Positions 24,537 to 31,935 of a DNA stretch of 64,000 bases are shown here, in pieces (the first letter of the stretch is position 1; every line of letters begins with the position of its first letter). The DNA is taken from NCBI GenBank assembly GCA_040901445.1, contig JBBDYQ010000025.1:187925-251924 (forward strand), read 5' to 3'. This DNA is from Thermoleophilaceae bacterium. GTDB taxonomy: Bacteria; Actinomycetota; Thermoleophilia; Solirubrobacterales; Thermoleophilaceae. Both the position numbers and the translations under genes were made by a program. The notes under the pieces are model-generated. The model ran no database searches and was not told the DNA's origin. It was given only the letters and a program-made list of their open reading frames with translations.

Positions 24537-25589
24537 ATGCGACGGTTGAGGCTGCGCTGTGCACCGGTGGCGGCGGCGATCACGGGGTTGCTCTTGGCGG
24601 TGCCGGCCGCTCAGGCGGCGTTTCCCGGTGAGAACGGGAAGATCGCGTTCAGCCGAGACGCCCAGATCCACGTGATGAACCCTGACGGGAGCGCCCAGAC
24701 CAGCCTCACCAGCGGACCCGACGACTCGCCCGCCTTCTCGCCCGACGGCACCAGGATCGCCTTCACGGGCGCCCGGGACGGCAATGTCGAGGTCTGGGTC
24801 ATGAACGCCGACGGCAGCGGCCAGACCAACCTCACCAACCACCCGGCGGTCGACGGCGTGCCCGCCTGGTCTCCCGACGGCACCCAGATCGCCTTCGGGA
24901 GCTTGCGGGACGGCAACTTCGAGGTCTACGTGATGAACGCCGACGGCAGCGGACAGACCAACCTCAGCAACAACCCGGACTTCGACGCCGATCCGGCGTG
25001 GTCGCCCGACGGCGCCCAGATCGCTTTCACGAGCTTCCGGGACGGCAACGAGGACATCTACGTGATGAACGCCGACGGCAGCGGACAGACCAACCTCACC
25101 GACAACGAGAACGGCAACAGCACACCTTCCTTCTCGCCCGACGGCAGCCAGATCGTCTTCTCAGGCTCGCGGGAGGGCGACCTCAGCCCCGAGATCTACG
25201 TGATGAACGCCGACGGCAGCGGCGAGACCAAGCTCACCAGCGACGAGGCGCCGGACGAACAACCGGTGTTCTCGCCCGACGGCACGAGGATCGCCTTCCA
25301 GGTCCAGCGTGACGCCCCTCACGAGATCTATGTGATGAACGCCGACGGCAGCGGCCAGACCAACGTCAGCAACACTCCGGACGAGGAAGAGACTGGGCCC
25401 GATTGGGGACCCAAGCCCGCCTCGGCCCCCGCGACGTGCGAGGAGGACACCAGCGGGGATCAGGAGAGCGGTCCGGTCTCCGGCCCGGTCCATGGCGTCG
25501 ACGAGGCACTCGGCAGCGGCTCCGGCAATCCGCTCGGCGTCCTCCTGCACCACGTCAACTGCGACGTGATCGTGGGCCTGGGCCTGTAG
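24537..25589 (+). CDS. Secreted TolB-like PD40 beta-propeller protein
   Basis: 350 residues from ATG 24537 with AGGGGAG at 24525-24531. Signal peptide (CAPVAAAITGLLLAVPAAQA). Then about seven 40-residue PD40 blades, each built as xxPAFSPDGTxIAFxSxRDGNxEIYVMNADGSGQTNLT; the near-identical nucleotide sequence of several blades suggests recent internal expansion. A 70-residue C-terminal tail with a Cys pair (ATCEED..HVNCDV) follows. Likely periplasmic/surface binding module; no enzyme motif. Its stop is 9 bp before the convergent copy-2 hypothetical gene. Confidence 0.85.
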   Translation: MRRLRLRCAPVAAAITGLLLAVPAAQAAFPGENGKIAFSRDAQIHVMNPDGSAQTSLTSGPDDSPAFSPDGTRIAFTGARDGNVEVWVMNADGSGQTNLTNHPAVDGVPAWSPDGTQIAFGSLRDGNFEVYVMNADGSGQTNLSNNPDFDADPAWSPDGAQIAFTSFRDGNEDIYVMNADGSGQTNLTDNENGNSTPSFSPDGSQIVFSGSREGDLSPEIYVMNADGSGETKLTSDEAPDEQPVFSPDGTRIAFQVQRDAPHEIYVMNADGSGQTNVSNTPDEEETGPDWGPKPASAPATCEEDTSGDQESGPVSGPVHGVDEALGSGSGNPLGVLLHHVNCDVIVGLGL

Positions 25590-25598
25590 TCCCTGCCG

Positions 25599-25892
25599 CT
25601 AGCGGAGCTCGGGCGCCGACATCCGCGCGAGCGTCTCGTGCAGCTCCGCCACGCGGCGCTTCACAGGGTCGCCGTCGGGCCGGTCGTGCACGATGTCCCA
25701 CGTGGCCTCCGCGGCCGTCCGGGCGGTCTCCGGGGTGGCCTCGGCCACCACTGCCTCGACCACCTTGAGCTCGAACTGCTCGATCTGCTCGGCGGGGTTG
25801 CCCGGCGGGATCTTGGGCAGCGGCTCCTTCACGACCTTGCGCCACAGGCCGGCGGCGATCGCGAGGCGGTTCTCGAGTGCGCGGGCGTCCAT
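25599..25892 (-). CDS. Hypothetical 97-aa protein downstream of typA (copy 2)
   Basis: Original location of the duplicated hypothetical: it starts 29 bp after the typA stop on the same strand and is probably the last gene of that operon. Helical, soluble, no motif recognised; LWRKVVKEPLPKIPPGNPAE and WDIVHDRPDGDPVKRR are its most distinctive parts. Ends ...APELR. Confidence 0.65.
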   Translation of the reverse strand: MDARALENRLAIAAGLWRKVVKEPLPKIPPGNPAEQIEQFELKVVEAVVAEATPETARTAAEATWDIVHDRPDGDPVKRRVAELHETLARMSAPELR

Positions 25893-26425
25893 GGGCCGAT
25901 GAGGGTAGCCGTCCGCCGGCGCTATGCGGGGGCGGCCGCGTGCTTGGCCCGCCGTGCCGCCTTCATCCGCTCCGTGGCGTCCAGCTCGACCTTGCGCAGG
26001 CGGATGGCGCCGGGCGTGACCTCCACGCACTCGTCCTCGCGCAGGAACTCGAGCGCCTGGTCGAGGGAGAGCACCCGGTGGGGCACCAGCCGCACGAGCA
26101 CGTCGGCGGTCGACGAGCGGATGTTGGTGAGGTGCTTCTCCTTCGTGGCGTTCACGTCGAGGTCGGCCGCGCGGGCGTTCTCGCCCACGATCATTCCCTC
26201 GTAGACGTCTTCGCCGGGCCCCACGAACAGCGTGCCGCGCTCCTGCAGGCTCATGAGCGCGAACTGGGCCGCCGCCCCGCTGCGGTCGGCCACCAGTGCG
26301 CCGGTCGGCCGCGTGCGCAGCTCGCCCGCCCACGGCTCCCAGCGGTCGAAGACGTGATGCAGCAGGCCGGTGCCGCGCGTCTCGGTGAGGAACTCGGTGC
26401 GGAAGCCGATCAGGCCGCGCGCGGG
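25606..26425. repeat. 820-bp direct duplication, copy 2 (source copy)
   Basis: Partner of 22776-23595, one mismatch. This copy is embedded in the complete typA gene, so it is the likely donor. Same orientation, separated by 2010 bp holding the two broken genes and the PD40 gene. Confidence 0.9.
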
Positions 26426-27763
26426 AACGAGGTACTCCATTCGCACCCAGCCCGTGCCGTGGTTGACCATCTGCTCGAGGCGCCCCTTGCGCATGGCGAG
26501 CAACTGGGTGATCACGCCGACGTAGTCCTCCGGGATGTCGATGGCCATCCGCTCCACCGGCTCGTGCACCCGCCCGTCGACCTCGCGGGTGAGCACCTGC
26601 GGCTGGCCCACGGTGAGCTCGAAGCCCTCGCGGCGCATGAGCTCCACGAGCACGGCCAGCTGAAGCTCGCCGCGTCCCTGGACCTCCCATGTGTCGGGCC
26701 GCTCGGTGTCGTGCACGCGCAGCGACACGTTGCCCACCAGCTCCTGGTCCAGCCGCGCCCGCACCTGCCGCGCCGTTAGGCGGGATCCGCTGCGGCCGGC
26801 GAGCGGCGAGTTGTTGATCCCGATCGTGACGCTCAGCGACGGCTCGTCCACCGTGATCACGGGGAGGGGGCGGGGGTCATCGAGAGCGGCCAGGGTCTCG
26901 CCGATCGTGATCTCGGGTATGCCCGCCACGGCGATGATCTCGCCCGGCCCCGCCTCCTGGGCCTCGACACGGTCCAGCGCCTCGGTGACATACAGCTCGC
27001 CCACCTGGGCCCGCTCGACCGTGCCGTCGGCTCGGCACCACGCCACGGCCTCGCCGCGCCGGATCGTGCCGTTGCGCACCCGGCACAGCGCCAGCCGGCC
27101 GACGTAGGGGGAGGCGTCGAGGTTCGTGACGTGCGCCTGCAGCGGGTGCTCGGGATCGTGCGCCGGCGCGGGGATGTGCTCCAGCAGCAGGTCGAGCAGC
27201 GGCGCGAGCGACTCGCCCTCGACCCCTTCCTCGAGCGACGCCTGCCCGGCCCTGGCATTGCAGAAGACGATCGGGAAGTCGATCTGGGACTCGTCGGCGT
27301 CGAGGTCGAGGAAGAGCTCGAGCACCTCGTCCACCACCGCGCCGATGCGCGCGTCCGGGCGGTCCACCTTGTTCACGACGAGGATCACCGGCAGCCGCGC
27401 CTCCAGCGTCTTGCGGAGCACGAAGCGAGTCTGGGGGAGAGGGCCCTCGCTGGCGTCCACCAGCAGCAGCACGCCGTCGACCATCGTCAGGCCTCGCTCC
27501 ACCTCGCCGCCGAAGTCGGCGTGCCCCGGGGTGTCCACGATGTTGAGCTTCACGCCGGCGTGGCGGACCGCCGTGTTCTTCGCCAGGATCGTGATGCCCT
27601 TCTCGCGTTCGAGGTCCATCGAGTCGAGCACGCGCTCGGCCACGTCCTGGTTGGCGCGGAACGCGCCGGACTGCCAGAGCATGGCGTCGACGAGCGTGGT
27701 CTTGCCGTGATCGACGTGGGCGACGATCGCGACGTTGCGGATGTCCTCGCGGAGGGCTTGCAC
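25922..27763 (-). CDS. typA: Translational GTPase TypA/BipA
   Basis: 613 residues, full length for the family. GTP-binding motifs: AHVDHGKTT (15-23), GITI switch [22 protein letters not shown]. Domain II, the EF-G-like domain III and the TypA-specific C-terminal domain ([23 protein letters not shown]) follow in order. It binds the 70S ribosome and is needed for stress and low-temperature growth in studied bacteria. GTG start at 27763 directly after GGAGG. The gene lies 18 bp downstream of the SpoIIE-type phosphatase gene. Its 3' end has been copied to 22776. Confidence 0.97.
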   Translation of the reverse strand: MQALREDIRNVAIVAHVDHGKTTLVDAMLWQSGAFRANQDVAERVLDSMDLEREKGITILAKNTAVRHAGVKLNIVDTPGHADFGGEVERGLTMVDGVLLLVDASEGPLPQTRFVLRKTLEARLPVILVVNKVDRPDARIGAVVDEVLELFLDLDADESQIDFPIVFCNARAGQASLEEGVEGESLAPLLDLLLEHIPAPAHDPEHPLQAHVTNLDASPYVGRLALCRVRNGTIRRGEAVAWCRADGTVERAQVGELYVTEALDRVEAQEAGPGEIIAVAGIPEITIGETLAALDDPRPLPVITVDEPSLSVTIGINNSPLAGRSGSRLTARQVRARLDQELVGNVSLRVHDTERPDTWEVQGRGELQLAVLVELMRREGFELTVGQPQVLTREVDGRVHEPVERMAIDIPEDYVGVITQLLAMRKGRLEQMVNHGTGWVRMEYLVPARGLIGFRTEFLTETRGTGLLHHVFDRWEPWAGELRTRPTGALVADRSGAAAQFALMSLQERGTLFVGPGEDVYEGMIVGENARAADLDVNATKEKHLTNIRSSTADVLVRLVPHRVLSLDQALEFLREDECVEVTPGAIRLRKVELDATERMKAARRAKHAAAPA

Positions 27764-27781
27764 CTCCAGGAGGCTAGTGAG

Positions 27782-28930
27782 CTAGCGGGCCGGTGCGGCC
27801 TGCGACTCGCGCGCGGGCTCGGGGGCGGCCATGGGCTCGGCGACCGCCGGCGGGTGCGCGACCGCCTCCACGCGCTCGGCCATGGTGCTCGTCCAGGCGG
27901 GGGAGAGCTTCGACCGCAGCGCCACGAGGCAGACGTCGTCCGGGAGCCGCCCGCGCGAGAACACCCGCGCCGCCTCCACCACCCGTTCGACGGCCTCGTC
28001 GGGCGTGGGGCGGTTGAGCTCGTCGATCAGCCGCGTGAGCCGCACGCGCCCGAACGGCTCGTACGACTGGCGCCGGGGGCGCGCGTCCGTGACGCCGTCG
28101 GTGTAGAGCAGGATCCCGGCCTGGGGTAGGCGCGCGTGGTATCCCACCACCGGCAGCTCGGGGGCGATGCCGAGCGGGTAAGAGGGCTTGAACGTGCCGA
28201 TCGGCTGACCGTCCGTGAGCGACAGCGGCGGGGGGTGGCCCGCGCTTGCCCACACCAGCGAGGAGTCGGGCCGCACCACCACGCACACCATCGTGATGAA
28301 CTCCGCCGACACGCCGTGCTGGCGGATGAGCTCTGCGTTGGTCACGCGCAGCAGGTGCACCGGGTTGTCGGAGTAGGGCGCGCACGCGCTGAGCGTGGCG
28401 CGGGCGAAGGTGGCGCGCTTGGCGGCGTCGATCCCCTTGCCCACGACGTCTCCGACGACCACGACCGTCGAGTTGTTGTGCCCCGGCGCGACGAGGTAGA
28501 AGTCACCGGCCACGCCGCGCTCGGCCGGCACGTAGCGCGTGGCCACCTCGAGCAGCGGCAGGTCCGGCGCCTGAACGGGGGCGAGCGCGTCTTGGATCAC
28601 CCGCAGGCGGCCGAGCTCGGCGATGCGCCGCTCGCGTTCGTCGCGCAGCTGCCCGAGCAGCCACGCGGGCACCATGACGAGGGGGATGCGCACGACCAGC
28701 GTCCAGGGCTCGAACGGATCGGCAAAGAGGGCGGCCGCCACGAGCACCGCGGAGGCGGCCACGCCGGCGACGAGCGCCGCGCGGGTGCCGAACCACCAGG
28801 CGGCCGCCAGCACCGGCAGCAGCTCGACCGAGCCCGGGTCGGGCATGAGCGTGAGCCGCAGCAGCAGAATGGCCCCGAGCGAGGCGACGATCGCGACGAT
28901 CTGGACGTCACGGCGCTCGTCAGGCCGCAC
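27782..28930 (-). CDS. Membrane SpoIIE/PP2C-family serine phosphatase
   Basis: About 382 residues from GTG 28930, chosen because GAGGCGG lies 6 nt upstream; it overlaps the upstream gene by 11 nt. The N-terminal 110 residues form four or five membrane spans (IVAIVASLGAILLLRL, LPVLAAAWWF, LVAGVAASAVLVAAALF, VVRIPLVMVPAWLLG). A short coiled segment leads to the PP2C core: VAGDFYLV, VVVVGDVVGKGIDAAK, WASAGHPPPL, LLYTDGVTDARP and DDVCLVALR, with the metal-binding aspartates present. It likely dephosphorylates an anti-sigma-factor antagonist, as in RsbU-type systems; none is in the window. Alanine/proline-rich tail. Confidence 0.9.
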   Translation of the reverse strand: MRPDERRDVQIVAIVASLGAILLLRLTLMPDPGSVELLPVLAAAWWFGTRAALVAGVAASAVLVAAALFADPFEPWTLVVRIPLVMVPAWLLGQLRDERERRIAELGRLRVIQDALAPVQAPDLPLLEVATRYVPAERGVAGDFYLVAPGHNNSTVVVVGDVVGKGIDAAKRATFARATLSACAPYSDNPVHLLRVTNAELIRQHGVSAEFITMVCVVVRPDSSLVWASAGHPPPLSLTDGQPIGTFKPSYPLGIAPELPVVGYHARLPQAGILLYTDGVTDARPRRQSYEPFGRVRLTRLIDELNRPTPDEAVERVVEAARVFSRGRLPDDVCLVALRSKLSPAWTSTMAERVEAVAHPPAVAEPMAAPEPARESQAAPAR

Positions 28931-29318
28931 CGGCACCCGCCTCGCGCACCGCGCCCGAGCAGACGACGTCGATCGCGCTGATGCGCCCGTCATCCACGGT
29001 GAGGAACTCCCACCACTCCACGATCCACGCATCGTCGCCGCGGCGCAGGCGCCAGCGGGTGCCGGCGCGCACGCGCTCGCCCACGCGCTCCACGTCCACG
29101 GCCAGCGTCTCGTGGGAGTCGTAGGCGGCGAGGAACTCCCGCGCCTCGCGGAGTACCTCGGGGGCGCCGCGCAGCTTCACGATCTCGCCCGGGGCGATCT
29201 CCCGCTGGCGCACGTCCGGCGCGAGCAGCGTCTCGAGGCGCACCTCGTCGCCCGCCGCGTACGCCTCGGCGAATGCGAGCCCACAGGCCAGGGTGTCGGT
29301 GGTCGCTCCTACCGTCAT
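28920..29318 (-). CDS. SnoaL/NTF2-like small protein
   Basis: 132 residues with the cone-shaped NTF2 pattern: N-terminal helices (LAFAEAYAAGDEVRLETLLAPDV), then alternating strands ending WRLRRGDDAWIVEWWEFLTVDDGRISAIDV. No conserved catalytic Asp-His pair is obvious, so ligand binding is more likely than catalysis. ATG at 29318. First gene of the minus-strand unit leading to the phosphatase and typA. Confidence 0.75.
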   Translation of the reverse strand: MTVGATTDTLACGLAFAEAYAAGDEVRLETLLAPDVRQREIAPGEIVKLRGAPEVLREAREFLAAYDSHETLAVDVERVGERVRAGTRWRLRRGDDAWIVEWWEFLTVDDGRISAIDVVCSGAVREAGAGAA

Positions 29319-29362
29319 GTGTTCCCCCCTCGCTCGTCTCGGACGGAGTGTGCCATGCCACG

Positions 29363-30841
29363 CTAGGCCGGTCGAACCCGAATGCTCACGCGGGTCGAAT
29401 CCGGACCGGCCACGAGCCGCAGCACGCGCGCCCCGGGCGGCGAGGTCACCGAGGCGCCCGTGACATCCACCTCATACGTGCCAGGGTAGTGGCGCGGAGG
29501 CAGGAAGACCTCGGTTTCGAGGCCGGGGGCGAGCGAGCCCCCATCCGCCCGCCGGGTGGCGTACTGGAGGGTGAACGCGCGCGAGGCGGGATCGAACGCC
29601 CACGACTCGGGAGTGCCGGCCACCGCTCGCGGGAACGGGCGGGCGAGCACGTCGAGCTTGGCCTTCTTCACGTTGGCGCCCGTGGGCGGCTGCGCGGGGT
29701 CCTCCACCAGCGACTGGGCGCCGCCGCCGCCGCTGGTGGTGGGGTCCGCGCAGGTGCAGTAGTGCCAGTACTGCCACGACAGGCGGTACTCGTCCGCCCC
29801 CTCCACGAGGCGGCGCAGCAGGCCGAGGTCGTCGCTGGCGCCGAACTCCGACAGCAGCAGGGCGTCGCCCGTGCGGCGCGAGTGCTCCTCCGCGTGGGCG
29901 AACACGAAGTCGCGCTCGACCAGCCCGCACACCGGGTCCTGCAGCTCGGGCGGCAGCGACACTCCAGGCACCACGCCGGCCGCCAGGCAGTAGTTGTGGA
30001 AGGAGAAGCCGGCGTTGGGGTCGCCCGTGTCGCCGTGCCGTGTGGGCACGCCGGAGTTGAAGATGACGTTGGGCTCGTACCAGACCAGTCCGTCGGGGTC
30101 GGCCTGGCGGATGGCGGCGATCATGCGCTTCGAGAAGCTGGTGAGCGGCCCGGCGTCGAACAGCGGGCAGCCCACTTCGGGCACGACGCACGTGGGCCAG
30201 GCGCTGCCCGGCCACGGCTCGTTCATCAGGTCGTAGCCCATGACGAACGGGTGCCCGGCGAAGCGCGCGGCCACGTGGCGCCAGGCAGCCGCGTAGCGAT
30301 CCTGGAGTCCGAAGTCGTTGGCCCAGAAGTGGTCGAAGGCGCGCCACAGCGCGGGCATGGCCAGGTAGTTGGCGGGGAAGCCGAGGCGCGGCTGTGCGGG
30401 CAGCCCGTCGTCGTGGGTAGCCCAGTCGGGGAAGCCCTCGCCACCGAAGCGCTGGTTGTAGAGGTCCTGGTGGAAGTCGAGCTGGGAGTGGATCCCGTGC
30501 TGGGCGAGCAGGTCCACGGTGCGCTGGATCGAGTCGAGATAGGCGTCGTCGTACTCGCCCGGGCGCGGCTCCAGCGCCGCGTAGATCACGCCCACGCGGG
30601 CGGTGTTGAAGCCGTGCTCGGCGAGGAATGCCGCGTCGTCGGCGGAGAAGCCCACGGCCTCGGGCTCGAACGGCGGCCGCTTGGAGACCATGTTCACGCC
30701 GTGGAGCACCACCACGCGTCCGTCGGAGTCCGTGAGCCAGCGGCCGGAGTGGGAGAGGGGCTCGGCGGCCGTGGCGGAGGATGCCGCGGCGAGCAGCGCG
30801 CAGCCCAGGGCGACACAGACGGCCAGGAGCCTCCCCCGCAT
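29363..30841 (-). CDS. Secreted GH5 endoglycoceramidase-like glycosidase
   Basis: 492 residues with signal peptide (LLAVCVALGCALLAAASSATA). The TIM barrel starts WLTDSDGRVVVLHGVNMVSK. HSQLDFHQDLYNQRFGGEG is the block characteristic of endoglycoceramidases within GH5. The acid/base is E208 in YDLMNEPWPG and the nucleophile E332 in LLSEFGAS. A beta-sandwich C-terminal domain (YEVDVTGASVTSPPG) corresponds to the usual EGCase C-domain. Such enzymes release the whole glycan from glycosphingolipids or related glycolipids. A ceramidase-like enzyme is encoded at 8298. Other steryl- or glycolipid-glucosidases of GH5 are the main alternative. Confidence 0.82.
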   Translation of the reverse strand: MRGRLLAVCVALGCALLAAASSATAAEPLSHSGRWLTDSDGRVVVLHGVNMVSKRPPFEPEAVGFSADDAAFLAEHGFNTARVGVIYAALEPRPGEYDDAYLDSIQRTVDLLAQHGIHSQLDFHQDLYNQRFGGEGFPDWATHDDGLPAQPRLGFPANYLAMPALWRAFDHFWANDFGLQDRYAAAWRHVAARFAGHPFVMGYDLMNEPWPGSAWPTCVVPEVGCPLFDAGPLTSFSKRMIAAIRQADPDGLVWYEPNVIFNSGVPTRHGDTGDPNAGFSFHNYCLAAGVVPGVSLPPELQDPVCGLVERDFVFAHAEEHSRRTGDALLLSEFGASDDLGLLRRLVEGADEYRLSWQYWHYCTCADPTTSGGGGAQSLVEDPAQPPTGANVKKAKLDVLARPFPRAVAGTPESWAFDPASRAFTLQYATRRADGGSLAPGLETEVFLPPRHYPGTYEVDVTGASVTSPPGARVLRLVAGPDSTRVSIRVRPA

Positions 30842-30858
30842 GACGCGGAGCCTACCCG

Positions 30859-30909
30859 GGGGTCAGGTCTTGCACTGCACCCGCCGAGAGGGGTCACCGA
30901 GAGGGGTCA
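30859..30909. repeat. GGGGTCA-type short repeats in a 92-bp intergenic gap
   Basis: GGGGTCAGGTCTTGCA (30859-30874) is followed by two exact tandem 13-mers CCGAGAGGGGTCA (30884-30896, 30897-30909). The GGGGTCAGGTCTTG word resembles REP-like sequences seen near IS200-type transposases in other bacteria; that comparison is from memory. Confidence 0.5.
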
Positions 30910-30933
30910 GCGTGGGCCCTTAAGCTGCCGTGC

Positions 30934-31776
30934 GTGCCGCAGCCGCTACTGGCCGTCGACGCCCCCTCGCTCCTCTACCGGGCCTTCTTCGCGCTCCCCA
31001 CGAAGATCACCGGTGCGGACGGGCTGCCCGTCAACGCCCTGCTCGGCTCTGTGAACATCCTGCTGCGCGAGGTGGAGGCGCACGCCCCCCGGGCGGTGGT
31101 CTGCTGCTTCGGCCCCGATGCCGCCGAGTACCGCGTGGAGCTCTATCCCGGCTATCACGCCGCGCGTCCCCCCATGCCGGACGAGCTGGTGCCCCAGTGG
31201 GAACGCGCCCCCGCCCTGTTCGAGGCGTTCGGCTGGCGTGTGGACCGCCACGACTCGCTGGAGGCGGACGACCTGCTGGGCGCCCACGCCGCGGCGGAGC
31301 GCGCCGCCGGCGGCCGGGCGCTGGTGCTGACCGGCGACCGCGACATGTACCAGTGCGCGGGCGACGGCGTGACGGTGCTCTACATGAAGACCGGCGCGAG
31401 GGGCGCTGAGGTCGTGGACGCCGCCGAGGTCGAGCGCCGCTACGGAGTGCCGCCCGCGATCGTGCCTGACTTCATCGCGCTGCGAGGCGATCCCTCGGAC
31501 GGCCTGCCGGGCGCCAAGGGAGTGGGCGAGAAGACGGCGGCCGATCTGCTGCGGCGCCACGGCTCGCTCGAGGCGGCGGTGGCCGCAGCCGCCGGCGAGA
31601 AGCCGCGCGTGGCGGCGGCGCTCACGGACGAGCTCCTCCCGGCGTACAAGGAGATCGCCACTCTGCGCCCGGTGGACGTCGAGCGCCCCCCGGATGCGGC
31701 CACCGACCGCGCGGGCGGCGCCGCCGCGGCGCGCGCGCTCGGCATGGAGCGGCTGGCCGCGCGGCTGGAGAGCTGA
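30934..31776 (+). CDS. 5'-3' exonuclease (Pol I N-domain / FEN-like)
   Basis: 280 residues: a free-standing flap nuclease domain without a polymerase. Acidic metal ligands appear in LLAVDAPSLLYRAF, CCFGPDAAEYR, SLEADDLLGA, LTGDRDMYQ and the DFIALRGDPSDGLPGAKGVGEKTA block, which also contains the helix-3-turn DNA-binding motif. GTG at 30934. Stand-alone copies occur in actinobacteria beside a full polA and may process RNA primers or flaps. It is divergent from the glycosidase gene. Confidence 0.9.
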   Translation: MPQPLLAVDAPSLLYRAFFALPTKITGADGLPVNALLGSVNILLREVEAHAPRAVVCCFGPDAAEYRVELYPGYHAARPPMPDELVPQWERAPALFEAFGWRVDRHDSLEADDLLGAHAAAERAAGGRALVLTGDRDMYQCAGDGVTVLYMKTGARGAEVVDAAEVERRYGVPPAIVPDFIALRGDPSDGLPGAKGVGEKTAADLLRRHGSLEAAVAAAAGEKPRVAAALTDELLPAYKEIATLRPVDVERPPDAATDRAGGAAAARALGMERLAARLES

Positions 31777-31864
31777 CGTGGCCGGTCTCCGAGTGCTCCC
31801 GACCGCAGGTGGCGCACGGCTGGCCGGCACGCGGCCGGCGATCTGCCGGATTGCTCGCGCCGCC

Positions 31865-31933
31865 GGGTCGCTTTGCCCCGACATGTTCTTGGTAAAGCGA
31901 CCCAGCGCCGTGACTGACGTCCCTGGGCACGTC
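31865..31933. repeat. Dispersed hairpin element, copy A
   Basis: Perfect 10-bp stem GGGTCGCTTT (31865-31874) / AAAGCGACCC (31894-31903) around a 19-nt loop containing GCCCCGACATGTTCTTGG, then after 13 bp a second small dyad GACGT-CCCTGGGC-ACGTC (31916-31933). The same two parts recur at 56908-57024. It sits downstream of the exonuclease and of the convergent metallophosphoesterase, so it could terminate transcription, but the conserved loop suggests more than a terminator. 31777-31864 shows nothing else. Confidence 0.75.
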
Positions 31934-31935
31934 GT

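Noticed and set aside
24700-25400. Possible CRISPR or tandem DNA repeat
   Set aside because: The repeats are coding PD40 blades with variable spacing and no spacer structure. No CRISPR array or cas gene was seen anywhere.
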